Made by a program: the position numbers and the translations under genes | Shown here: positions 8,248-16,155 of the stretch, piece by piece | How the letters are laid out: each line of letters opens with the position of its first letter | Numbering within the stretch: position 1 is the first letter of the stretch | DNA from: Balneolaceae bacterium | Lineage (GTDB): Bacteria > Bacteroidota > Rhodothermia > Balneolales > Balneolaceae | Assembly: GCA_020832285.1 (NCBI GenBank) | Contig: JAFIFB010000028.1 | Span: forward strand, 1-64,000 | Length of the DNA stretch: 64,000 nucleotides | Reading direction: 5' to 3' | The notes under the pieces: generated by a model | What the model saw: the letters and a program-made list of their open reading frames with translations, nothing else | Databases searched by the model: none | What the model was told of the DNA's origin: nothing

Positions 8248-8811
8248 ATGAGATCTTTACAGCGATATTGCGGGAAGTGGATTCTTAATCTTGATTTGCG
8301 TGAAAGTGTTAAAAAATTTCGTTCATTTCGTTTGTACATCTTCTGTTTGCTGTTTTTCGTTTCTTTCGGATTTTTATCTGAAGTTCAGGCACAGGTTGAG
8401 GACGACACCACTCGAGTAGAGAGAGAACTTGAAGAGCGTCCTGAAACCGATCGATACAATGATTTTATTATGGCTCCTTACCAGATCGACATCCCGGAAT
8501 CACAGATTGAGCGCTACCGTCTTTACGATTTTCAAAGCCCCCACCGGTTCTACAGGAGGCTTCAATTCTACGGTATTGCCGACTTTTTACTGGATGAGGA
8601 CGAAGAATATAACATGTATGGGCCCGAATGGGAGCGTCAGTTAAACGAAAACCTGGCATTGGTACTGAGCTCCACATTTAAAGAACAGAATAGTATTTTG
8701 CAGCTATTGTCGCGTATTGCACCGTTTTTGGGATTTGGCTTTTTTGAGCCTTACGAAGTGCCAGTGGTTCCGCGAATGGAAGATGGTGACCGCGTTTATA
8801 CGGAGGATTAA
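8248..8811 (+). CDS. Hypothetical exported protein
   Basis: A 187-residue protein I do not recognise. After a basic N-terminus there is one hydrophobic segment (about 28-46; RLYIFCLLFFVSFGFLSEVQ) ending at an AQA-like signal-peptidase site. The mature part is acidic and rich in aromatic residues (QIERYRLYDFQSPHRFYRRL) with no cysteines. A predicted helix near 140-165 precedes a glycine/phenylalanine-rich IAPFLGFGFFEPYEV segment. It stands alone between a divergent gene and a broken GH16 gene. It is probably periplasmic or envelope-associated; no function is proposed. Confidence 0.65.
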   Translation: MRSLQRYCGKWILNLDLRESVKKFRSFRLYIFCLLFFVSFGFLSEVQAQVEDDTTRVERELEERPETDRYNDFIMAPYQIDIPESQIERYRLYDFQSPHRFYRRLQFYGIADFLLDEDEEYNMYGPEWERQLNENLALVLSSTFKEQNSILQLLSRIAPFLGFGFFEPYEVPVVPRMEDGDRVYTED

Positions 8812-8965
8812 TTCCCGGCTAAGCATGACGGCCGATAAGATTCAGATTTTTGTTATTAGGATGTACTGCCCTGAGACTTTCCATCAGGTAATTTAAATGG
8901 ATTTTATATATATCTCTTTTTTGAAAGAGTAACTTGATTCCACATTTCAGCCAAGAGAAATTGCG

Positions 8966-9500
8966 ATGAAGCCATTTTACATCTTTCTCCTTTCCTTATT
9001 TTATATAACATTTTCTAATTCTTGTGCAGAGTCTTCGGCGGACAACGGCCCGGAAACCCCTGAAGAAGACACTGCGATAGAAAAAGAGTGGCAATTGGTT
9101 TGGTCGGACGAGTTTGACAGTGAAAGTCTTGATGCCGATCTATGGAGCTTTCAGTTTGGAACCGGAAACCATTCACGGAACTGTACACTACGGGCCTGAC
9201 TGGCCGGAAAATCAGCACACTGGTGAATCTTACTCACTGGAAGAAGCAACCTTTTCTGATGATTTTCACATCTATTCTATTGAGTGGGAGCAGAATGAAA
9301 TTCGCTGGTTTGTGAATGGAGAGCTGTATTTCAAAGTGACACCCTCCGATCTTCAGCCCCACAACTATCCGTTTAATGCCCGTTTTCACCTTATTTTGAA
9401 CCTGGCGGTGGGCGGTAATTGGCCCGGCAGCCCCGATGGTACCACGGATTTTCCCCAATCATTCTTGATAGATTACGTGCGGGTCTATCAATACAAGTAA
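8966..9500 (+). pseudogene. GH16 laminarinase-like glycoside hydrolase, internally deleted
   Basis: Remnant of a secreted family 16 beta-glucanase. The first frame (8966-9199) has a lipoprotein-type signal (FSNSCAES) and the GH16 N-terminal strand, WQLVWSDEFDSESLDADLWS then FQFGTG. From about 9165 homology continues in another frame, ending at 9500, with IHGTVHYGPDW, HIYSIEWEQNEIRWFVNG and LILNLAVGGNWPG then a C-terminal FLIDYVRVYQYK. In intact GH16 enzymes these parts are separated by about 100 residues, including the catalytic E-x-D-x-(x)-E motif just before the HGTVHYG strand. That part is missing and the frame is shifted, so the product cannot be active. It is a deletion remnant, or less likely an assembly error. 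Confidence 0.88.
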
Positions 9501-9501
9501 C

Positions 9502-10293
9502 TCAGCGATCGGAAGCAGTTTTCACCAGTTCCCTGAAAATTCGCCGCTGTCTTTTGATCTGAATCATATACTCCGGGTGCCACTGGACACCAATAGCAAA
9601 AGTGTATCCGGGATGCTCCATACCCTGGACAATCTCCGTATCCAGCTCTTTTGCCACAAGCTGTACACCTTCTCCCGTTTTGTCAATCGCCTGATTGTGA
9701 AGGGCATTTACATTGCAAATATCGGTTTGAAGGATCGATTGAAGTTTAGATCCGTCCCTGATCGTAATTCGTTTTTTTGGGAAAATAGTGGCGATTTGCG
9801 GCTGCTCCACGTAATAACCGCTAATGTCCTGGTGAAGATTTCCCTGGAAGTGCACATTCATGAGCTGCATTCCGCGGCAAATGCCGAGAACCGGTTTATT
9901 AAAGGCGAGAGCATCGTGAAGAAGGGTAAGTTCCAGTTTGTCCCTTTCCGTATCGATGGGGGCACTTTTAGTGTGCCGGAAATATCGGGCAATCCAGTAA
10001 ACCGGGAAAAAGAGAATCGATAGTACCCATTCAAAAATGGTTCGTTTGTCTTTGGTAAGTTTTGTTTTTTCAATCCGTTCCTGCCCATATTTTTTGGGTT
10101 CTACATCGGCACCACCGCCCAGAATCAGGCCGTCCAGGCCAGACATCTCAAAAGGGTGATTTGGGGTGACTCGTTTGGGGATACCACCAGCCAGACGCAC
10201 CGAAAGTGCCGTGAAAAACCAGGCGGCACCTCCGCCTTCATCCGGTCCGGTTACACCAATTACAGGCTTTTTTTTACTACGCATTCTCCTCAA
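9502..10293 (-). CDS. Class I glutamine amidotransferase-like / gamma-glutamyl hydrolase (peptidase C26)
   Basis: A 263-residue PuuD-like enzyme that would cleave gamma-glutamyl amide bonds. The nucleophile elbow GICRGMQ places C139, and QWHPE gives H239 and E241. LILGGGADVEPKKYG (57-71) is the C26 N-terminal signature. Residues about 85-110 (RTIFEWVLSILFFPVYWIAR then YFRHTKSAP) form an unusually hydrophobic, aromatic insertion flanked by basic residues. It might be a membrane-touching helix. The gene overlaps the upstream amidoligase gene by 17 bases, so the two are translated from one mRNA. This pairing suggests the hydrolase trims or recycles what the ligase makes. Confidence 0.88.
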   Translation of the reverse strand: MRRMRSKKKPVIGVTGPDEGGGAAWFFTALSVRLAGGIPKRVTPNHPFEMSGLDGLILGGGADVEPKKYGQERIEKTKLTKDKRTIFEWVLSILFFPVYWIARYFRHTKSAPIDTERDKLELTLLHDALAFNKPVLGICRGMQLMNVHFQGNLHQDISGYYVEQPQIATIFPKKRITIRDGSKLQSILQTDICNVNALHNQAIDKTGEGVQLVAKELDTEIVQGMEHPGYTFAIGVQWHPEYMIQIKRQRRIFRELVKTASDR

Positions 10294-11281
10294 TTCTGCG
10301 GTTCATAAGTTCAATCCATTTTCTCTTAAAACCGATCAGCGTCTCCTTCTCCATTTTCAGCCAGGCCCGGGAATATTGGTTCAGTGCGCTTTTATCGGAG
10401 GCGAGCTCTTCCACCAAAACCCATCGATTCCATTCAGCAGCAAGGGTCCAGTTTTCATCTTCGAGCGAGCAGTTTGGCAGCCGGTAATGGAAGGTAGGGC
10501 GGGAGGATGTGAGGCCCTCTTCAATAAGAGATACGGTGAACTCTTCTTCCAGGTGCATGAACAAGGGAAGCATATCAAGCGGACGGTTACGTGAATTTTT
10601 GTATGAAAAATAGTCAGTGATCAACTGTTTGAGATCCGGCTGATAGTCCGGGTTTAAAATCAGGCGGATATATTCATCCTCATACGGGTTGATATAGGGT
10701 GTTATTCTGCGGCTGATGTCGATATCGGCAGCTTCACGGATCCATGGATCAAGCATAACGTATGCACGGAGATGATTGAGAAGGCTTTCTGTCCGTTCGG
10801 ATGGAATTTCGGGATTGAGGTGAAGACCAAAAGCGTAGATGAACGAGCTCCCGGTTCCCCTGGCTTTTTCATTTCGCAGGTGACTAACGAGACTGTTAAG
10901 GCGGTACATTTCCGGAACAGGAATCGGTGGAGTCACAATTTCAAAAGGAACTACTGTGGATGCTACGCCCAAAAGCGAATCTTCAATCTTCTCTTTATCT
11001 TTGAATCTGGGTAGATCGACACCCACAGCACCGAGTAATTTTTCATACTTTTTCTCGCGCAGTAGCTGTGCATCCAGTTCCAGTGTGAAAGTGCCAAATT
11101 TTGTGTCGTTTACCTCATATTCAAATGTGGTAATTTTCTGGACATCTCCGCCATAAAGCTCTTTTACAATAGCTGCAACCCGGGCCATGTCAATACCTGT
11201 AAATTCAAATTCATAGCCAACTCTTCGTATATCACCATGAATATTTTGGAGAACAGGAGGATGTTTAAATTTCTCTGACAT
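10277..11281 (-). CDS. Putative amidoligase (COOH-NH2 ligase of the glutamine-synthetase-like fold)
   Basis: A 334-residue protein matching the putative amidoligase family (Amidoligase_2 type). The N-terminal RRVGYEFEFTGIDMARVAAI carries the characteristic G-x-E-x-E/F-E metal/ATP-binding strand. It is followed by GTFTLELDAQLL (second acidic strand) and VPFEIVTPPIP. A conserved FIYAFGLHLNPEIP strand lies near 164-177. Known family members are predicted from comparative genomics to form amide or isopeptide bonds using ATP; substrates are mostly unknown. It is first in a two-gene minus-strand operon with the overlapping C26 amidohydrolase. No carrier peptide gene is visible next to it. Confidence 0.82.
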   Translation of the reverse strand: MSEKFKHPPVLQNIHGDIRRVGYEFEFTGIDMARVAAIVKELYGGDVQKITTFEYEVNDTKFGTFTLELDAQLLREKKYEKLLGAVGVDLPRFKDKEKIEDSLLGVASTVVPFEIVTPPIPVPEMYRLNSLVSHLRNEKARGTGSSFIYAFGLHLNPEIPSERTESLLNHLRAYVMLDPWIREAADIDISRRITPYINPYEDEYIRLILNPDYQPDLKQLITDYFSYKNSRNRPLDMLPLFMHLEEEFTVSLIEEGLTSSRPTFHYRLPNCSLEDENWTLAAEWNRWVLVEELASDKSALNQYSRAWLKMEKETLIGFKRKWIELMNRRIEENA

Positions 11282-11515
11282 TGTACAGTTTTTCTGGAGG
11301 GTTAAAAATGATTCTGCATTTCAGCTATCATAGGTTTGATTTGTTAAGACAGAGATTACAACCTGTTTTTGATTGAGAATTCAGTAGAACACCATTATAT
11401 ATTTTATATACTTTTGTTACGCTTTTGTGCAATAGTTTGTGGCATATCAAAATAGATTTTAACTGTTGGATTTTCGGGCAAATTCAGGCTCCGCTTATAA
11501 AAATTCCCAATTAGG

Positions 11516-11547
11516 AGGCCGGATGCAAAAGTCCGGTTTCTTTTTTT
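11516..11547 (+). terminator. Orphan plus-strand intrinsic terminator
   Basis: AGGCCGGA-TGCAAAAG-TCCGGTTT (stem of 8 including two G·U pairs) is followed by C and seven T. No plus-strand gene precedes it; both neighbours lie on the minus strand. It therefore either ends an unannotated small RNA from the 11282-11515 gap or acts against antisense transcription of the gene at 11546. Confidence 0.6.
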
Positions 11548-12316
11548 AAAAGGAGATCAATACACCGTTTTTCAGTTCATAGGTCAGTCTTGGTATATCG
11601 ATAATTGGTTTCGCATCGTGCTGCATGGTAAAGCTGACGGCAAGGCTTACGTAGCGACCCATTCTAACTCTCAGCTGGCTTTCCAGAATAGCTCTTGGGG
11701 TAAAAAAACGGTCGGGCCGTGCCTGGTAGTAACCGGTTAGCAGCAGGGACGTTTGCTCATTAATGTCTCCGATAAACGATATGTTACTGGTACTTTTAAG
11801 ATACCGGGTTTCAACAGGGTCCAGATCGGTTACTTCCCAGTCTTCATATTCATACATCAGGCCGGTTTGAAAGTGGCCTGAAAACTGGCGGGCCGAAATC
11901 AGCTGAATTCGGATTCCAGTTCCAGCCAATGCGCGGTTATTCAGTCCCAGGTTATTATTGTATTGATATTGTAGAAACATTTCGGGAGAAACCGTTCGGT
12001 TGCGCAGCAGGGTAGATCTCAGGTGAAAATATCCGCTGCTGATCAATGAGGATCCATCTACATTTACCAGTTCGAGATTGGTGAGAAACAGGTAGGAGTG
12101 GTTTTCTGTGTTATAGGAAGCATTGGCACTGTTTGCAATTTTTATCACACGGTCTTTGTAGCGGTTCACGGAAAAATCGAAGCCGAGATCGCCGTTCCAG
12201 CCTGTGTCATCTGTTTCGCCTCTAACCCGCTCAACATTTAAGAGTTGGGCCTGTACCGAAGAGGCCAGGAAAAGTGTGAGAAAAAGGCAGATAGCTGCAC
12301 GTTGCAAATGTGGCAT
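11546..12316 (-). CDS. DUF481-like outer-membrane beta-barrel protein
   Basis: A 256-residue exported protein with a classical signal peptide (LFLTLFLASSVQAQ, cleavage near residue 23). The mature part is made of alternating amphipathic strands rich in Y, N, S and T (GYFHLRSTLLRNRTVSPEMF, LQYQYNNNLGLNNRALAGTG, FQTGLMYEYEDWEVTDL) and ends in a terminal strand closing with phenylalanine (LKNGVLISF), the usual outer-membrane barrel sorting feature. This pattern matches DUF481/YdiY-type proteins. Ligand and role are unknown. It sits just downstream of the erythromycin-esterase-like gene on the same strand. Confidence 0.75.
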   Translation of the reverse strand: MPHLQRAAICLFLTLFLASSVQAQLLNVERVRGETDDTGWNGDLGFDFSVNRYKDRVIKIANSANASYNTENHSYLFLTNLELVNVDGSSLISSGYFHLRSTLLRNRTVSPEMFLQYQYNNNLGLNNRALAGTGIRIQLISARQFSGHFQTGLMYEYEDWEVTDLDPVETRYLKSTSNISFIGDINEQTSLLLTGYYQARPDRFFTPRAILESQLRVRMGRYVSLAVSFTMQHDAKPIIDIPRLTYELKNGVLISF

Positions 12317-12377
12317 AGGTTAGCAGTTATTTAGGTTTTTCGTAGTGTATAAGCCGCTGTATTACCCGGGATTTTTA

Positions 12378-13676
12378 TCAATCAAGAGGGTCGAGGGTGT
12401 TCGTGGTGTGGATGAAGATAAATGCGTTGTACCGATCAGGCAACACTGATGGGACATAATTGTTGGATTCATTGGCCGGATTGTAGGTGACACCGATCGC
12501 TCTGTGCGGATAGCGATCCGTCAGGCCGGAGGCCAGTTCTTCATCGCCAAAATAGAGATAGAGCTTGTCGAGTCCGGTTTGCATCAGCAGGTGTTCCCAG
12601 CTCCCTTCCTCTGCTTCAGGTGTGTTCATGCTTCGCATGGCACCTTCCCACTCTCTTCCGGCCAAAACCTCACCGGTGTAAGTTCCGAACCCGATGGCAA
12701 AAGTGTTTTCCCGGCCGAGGGCGTCGCGGCTGAGCTGGCCGATGTTTTGCATGCCCACCTGCCCCATGTCCGTAGCCCGTGCATCTCCGATGTGTGTGTT
12801 ATGTGCCCAGATGATACCCCGGCTGCTTTCGCTGTAATAATCAAGCAGACGCTCAGCGGTGAGGTAAAAATGAGAAGCCCTGTAATTCCACGATTGCGGA
12901 CCCTGCTGGAGATTTGCCCGGTAGTGTAGCTCTGCATTAATGGCTACTTTGGCCCCGTGTTCTGCTTTGAAAAATTCCCATTTGGTGACATCGGGATGAT
13001 CCTCAAGTGATCGGACAATGCCCAGTACTTCTTCGATATCTTCCGAACAATCTTGTCCGGTTCGGGCTACCATCTGTACATAACCAGCGGGTTCAGGGTG
13101 GCGGCTCATGCAGGAGTAGAGTCTGTCGGCACGGTCACCTTGCTCAGAATCAATTGATGAAATCCATGCTGCCACATCCTCCATCGATGAGTAGTTGTCG
13201 TAAACATCAATGCCGTAAAGGCCCACACGATCGGCGGGGTCAAGATCCTCATTAAAATCGCGCAGCCATGCCACCAATGCCTTAAATTCCTGGTTACGCC
13301 ACATCCAGAGGGGCCACCGGTCAATGGCTGCCATTGCATCGTCCAGGGTTTGCGGGCCGTGCTCTTTGTGTTTTACGTATTCGTTCAGCCTTGAAAAAGA
13401 AGACCAGTCTCCTTCCACTGCAATAAAATTAAACCCGTGCTCCGAAACCAGGTGTTTACTCATAAAGGCACGTTTGGTATAAAATTCGGATGTGCCGTGT
13501 GATGCCTCTCCCATCAGTACAAGCCGTTCACCGCTGATATGTTCCAGCAGAGAAGCCAGTTCGGATCGGTCATCAAAAGCCACCGCTTTTTCTGAAATGA
13601 GCTGTCCTGGATCCTGAGCGGAAAGGGAGCATTGAACTAAGGAGAATATCAGAATCGCAAAAAAGATCTTTCTCAT
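12378..13676 (-). CDS. Exported erythromycin-esterase-like protein
   Basis: A 432-residue secreted hydrolase-fold protein of the EreA/EreB-like superfamily. The start chosen is the ATG at 13676, which gives a good signal peptide (MRKIFFAILIFSLVQCSLSA); the upstream in-frame extension to 13802 has no signal character. The motif VLMGEASHGTSEFYTKRAFM contains the E-x-x-H-G-x-x-E core of the family. FNFIAVEGDWSSF, VGLYGIDVYDNY and GIIWAHNTHIGDAR (a second conserved histidine) follow in family order. Most relatives are not proven resistance enzymes, and export argues for an envelope or extracellular ester substrate. Macrolide resistance should not be assumed. Confidence 0.85.
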   Translation of the reverse strand: MRKIFFAILIFSLVQCSLSAQDPGQLISEKAVAFDDRSELASLLEHISGERLVLMGEASHGTSEFYTKRAFMSKHLVSEHGFNFIAVEGDWSSFSRLNEYVKHKEHGPQTLDDAMAAIDRWPLWMWRNQEFKALVAWLRDFNEDLDPADRVGLYGIDVYDNYSSMEDVAAWISSIDSEQGDRADRLYSCMSRHPEPAGYVQMVARTGQDCSEDIEEVLGIVRSLEDHPDVTKWEFFKAEHGAKVAINAELHYRANLQQGPQSWNYRASHFYLTAERLLDYYSESSRGIIWAHNTHIGDARATDMGQVGMQNIGQLSRDALGRENTFAIGFGTYTGEVLAGREWEGAMRSMNTPEAEEGSWEHLLMQTGLDKLYLYFGDEELASGLTDRYPHRAIGVTYNPANESNNYVPSVLPDRYNAFIFIHTTNTLDPLD

Positions 13677-14033
13677 CGGAGTAGATTTTAGAATAATAGG
13701 TTCATTGAAGATAAAAAAACGAGAGCGGTGGTGGGAAATTTCTTCAATGAAAGTTTGGGATGTACACAGGACAGCATGTCCGGCTCCCCTGAGCCATCGC
13801 ATAGGCTAAAAATCTTGAGCATGGCTGAGATTTTATTCCCTGGGGGAAATCTGGATTTGCGAGTACCTGAGTAACGGGCAGGCTGCCCGTTGTACGCCTG
13901 ACAGCTTGTCCGGCACTCCGGGTTTGGGTTTAATATGATGTGTTCTACAGTTTCGAAAACATGTTTCTTTCTTTCATACAGCTCAAAGGGATTTTCAAGG
14001 ATCATCAGTAACGGTCAGGCTGACCGTTGTACA
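13677..14033. repeat. Intergenic region with four palindromic repeats
   Basis: This 357-bp gap holds short palindromes and no recognised gene. GGACA-GCA-TGTCC lies at 13769-13781. AACGGGCA-GGC-TGCCCGTT lies at 13873-13891. GACA-GCT-TGTC lies at 13900-13910. AACGGTCA-GGC-TGACCGTT lies at 14010-14028. The second and fourth share loop, outer stem and trailing TTGTAC but differ by a compensated base pair (G:C versus T:A). The first and third share a TGTAC...GACAGCWTGTCCGGC context. They behave like a REP family, or could be weak terminators for the flanking minus-strand genes. Confidence 0.65.
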
Positions 14034-14930
14034 TTACCAAAACATCAGTTTCATGCAAAAGACACTGCCGCCGCTTTTCAGATATTCACGGGTACTGTAT
14101 TCGTAAACGATAAATCCGGCATCGCGCAGTTTTTTGTTTACATTAGTACAGCCCTGCTGAATCAGGACATTTTTTCCGTCGGGACAGGTGGCGTTCACGG
14201 CAAAAAGTTTCTCAGCCTCATATAGGTTTGCTGTGATTACGTTATCAAAAAGTTTGTGAATTAATTCCAGGCCGGTATCAGTGAAGGCACCGGGATAGAT
14301 GAGTACTGACTGTTCGCTGAGCATGCACATACAGGTGTCGAGGTGGTAAAATTTTTCATCCACCAGTTCGAGGGCGATCACGGGCGTATTAAAAAGTTGT
14401 GAAATCTGCTCATACGCATTTTGAGATGTTCGGAATCCATAGGCACCCCAGATCAGTTTTCGTTTAAAGTGCCAGAGTGCATCACCCATTCCTTCAAATG
14501 TTTGGGTTTTTCCGGGATCCAGACGAAGTGTTTCGTAGCCTTGTTTCTGATACCATTTTTCGATAACTGGCACCTCACCTTTGCGTTGTGATGCATGCAT
14601 GATGCCCATCAGGGCTTTTTTATTTCCTTGTTCATCGACAAAGGGCAGGCTTTGGTTGGCACAGAAAACCATATCGGGCAGGCCTTTTTCTCCTTCAAGA
14701 GTGTGTATGTTCAGGCCCAATTCCGAAAACCCGTCTCTGAGTAATTCCCATTCATGATCGGCCCGGACCTTATCCACTCCGCCAATATGCCCATGCATGT
14801 GCGGGTTGATGATATATTCTACATCAAAAAATGTAGGTTTTACCATCAAAACGTTTGCGGGGACAGGCATAGAGGGTATATCAGAAACAGAGAAGTCGAC
14901 CTGATCGGCAGATGTATAGATTTTTGTCAT
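14034..14930 (-). CDS. Amidinotransferase-fold hydrolase (arginine deiminase/CtlX-related)
   Basis: A 298-residue cytoplasmic protein of the pentein superfamily, distinct from the DDAH-like protein at 7109. VLMVKPTFFDVEYIINPHM (27-45) and GLPDMVFCANQSLP (83-96) are characteristic of the clade annotated as arginine-deiminase-related, dimethylargininase or citrulline hydrolase (CtlX). Catalytic candidates are GMGD (147-150), H196 in FYHLDTCMCML and C292 in SGGSVFCM. The C-terminal nucleophile is present, so an active hydrolase is expected. Whether it acts on arginine, citrulline or methylarginine cannot be told. The gene is monocistronic, divergent from the DUF58 gene. Confidence 0.82.
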   Translation of the reverse strand: MTKIYTSADQVDFSVSDIPSMPVPANVLMVKPTFFDVEYIINPHMHGHIGGVDKVRADHEWELLRDGFSELGLNIHTLEGEKGLPDMVFCANQSLPFVDEQGNKKALMGIMHASQRKGEVPVIEKWYQKQGYETLRLDPGKTQTFEGMGDALWHFKRKLIWGAYGFRTSQNAYEQISQLFNTPVIALELVDEKFYHLDTCMCMLSEQSVLIYPGAFTDTGLELIHKLFDNVITANLYEAEKLFAVNATCPDGKNVLIQQGCTNVNKKLRDAGFIVYEYSTREYLKSGGSVFCMKLMFW

Positions 14931-15196
14931 GAGATTTTATCATTTTTTGATGTACAAATCCATATTTCAACTCACAGAAGAGATATCTTGGGCTCATAAT
15001 GAAAAATAGCAATGTTGTGTAAAAGTAAAACGTTAGATATCCAGATGGCGTTCGGGATATGAATGAGCCGCTGAATACATAGATCAATACTGGGTTTTTA
15101 TTGTCTCCTGAAATTTAGTTTTGATTTATCTTATCTGTCCGTAATTACCACAATCTTCACACTTGGTGTTCAATAACGAAACTCTTAGGTTTATTT

Positions 15197-16117
15197 ATGA
15201 TTTTAGATCCCAACTTGCTCACACAACTTGCCCCGCTCGATTTAAAAGCGCGAACCATCGTGGAGGGATTTATCTCCGGCCTGCACCGAAGCCCCTTTCA
15301 CGGTTTTAGTGTGGAATTTGCCGAACACCGCCCCTACAATAAAGGTGATGATTTTAAACACATCGACTGGAAAGTTTACGGTAAAACGGAGCGATTTTAT
15401 GTGAAGCGCTACGAAGCTGAAACCAATCTTCGTGCCCATATTGTACTGGATATCAGCAGTTCGATGTATTTCAGGCATTTTGCCGAGTGGAGCAAGCTGC
15501 GTTATGCCATTCACTACGCTGCCTCGCTTATTTATATGATGCACCGCCAGCGTGATGCCTGTGGGCTGGTCCTGTTTGATGAAGAAGTAGAAGACCAGTT
15601 CCCGGCTAAATCATCTTACAGCCATGTTCGCATGCTATATAGTGAATTGGAAAAACGCCTCGAGGATGAACAGAAAAAATCGTTTGAAAAGAGAGCCTCT
15701 GCATCGGCCAATGCGCTTCATCAGCTTGCCGAAAACCTGAAACGCCGCAGCCTTGTAGTGATTTTAACTGATCTTTTCGAGAATGTAGGCTCGCACGAGG
15801 CGCTTATCTCATCGATTCGCCACTTGCGCCACCAAAAGCACGAGGTGCTTCTTTTTAACGTACTGGAACATAAAAGTGAGCGACAACTCGATTTTCCTGA
15901 CGGCAAATTCCTGTTCGAAGATATGGAAACCGGTTCAGAGCTGGAGGTGATCCCGGCCCAGGTTAAAGAAGATTATCAGCAAAAAGTAAATGAGTACACA
16001 CAGCAGTTTAAAATTGCTTGCAGCGAAGCCGGGGCAGATTTTGAAGAGATTGACACACAAAGCCCGTTCGACCTTGCCCTGCTTGCCTATCTGAACAAGC
16101 GGAAAAAACTGAAATAA
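15197..16117 (+). CDS. DUF58 domain protein (Bat/MoxR-associated)
   Basis: A 306-residue protein with the DUF58 core HRPYNKGDDFKHIDWKVYGK (49-68), which precedes a von Willebrand A-like fold whose MIDAS-type motif is DISSSM at about 89-94. There is no signal peptide or membrane segment. In Bacteroidota, DUF58 proteins are usually encoded between moxR and batA and are thought to bridge the MoxR AAA+ chaperone and membrane VWA proteins. Here no moxR or VWA gene is adjacent, but BatC/D/E-like genes follow 2.7 kb downstream on the same strand. That suggests a split or rearranged cluster. Confidence 0.88.
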   Translation: MILDPNLLTQLAPLDLKARTIVEGFISGLHRSPFHGFSVEFAEHRPYNKGDDFKHIDWKVYGKTERFYVKRYEAETNLRAHIVLDISSSMYFRHFAEWSKLRYAIHYAASLIYMMHRQRDACGLVLFDEEVEDQFPAKSSYSHVRMLYSELEKRLEDEQKKSFEKRASASANALHQLAENLKRRSLVVILTDLFENVGSHEALISSIRHLRHQKHEVLLFNVLEHKSERQLDFPDGKFLFEDMETGSELEVIPAQVKEDYQQKVNEYTQQFKIACSEAGADFEEIDTQSPFDLALLAYLNKRKKLK

Positions 16118-16155
16118 TTTTGAAGGATCAGGTTGTTGCGGTCAGTCAGCCACCT

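Noticed and set aside
12378-13676. Macrolide resistance gene
   Set aside because: The fold is erythromycin-esterase-like, but the protein is exported and most such homologues have no shown resistance role; nothing in context suggests a resistance cassette.
13677-13802. N-terminal extension of the erythromycin-esterase-like protein
   Set aside because: The extra 42 residues lack signal-peptide character, cover a palindromic repeat region, and a typical signal peptide begins at the ATG at 13676.
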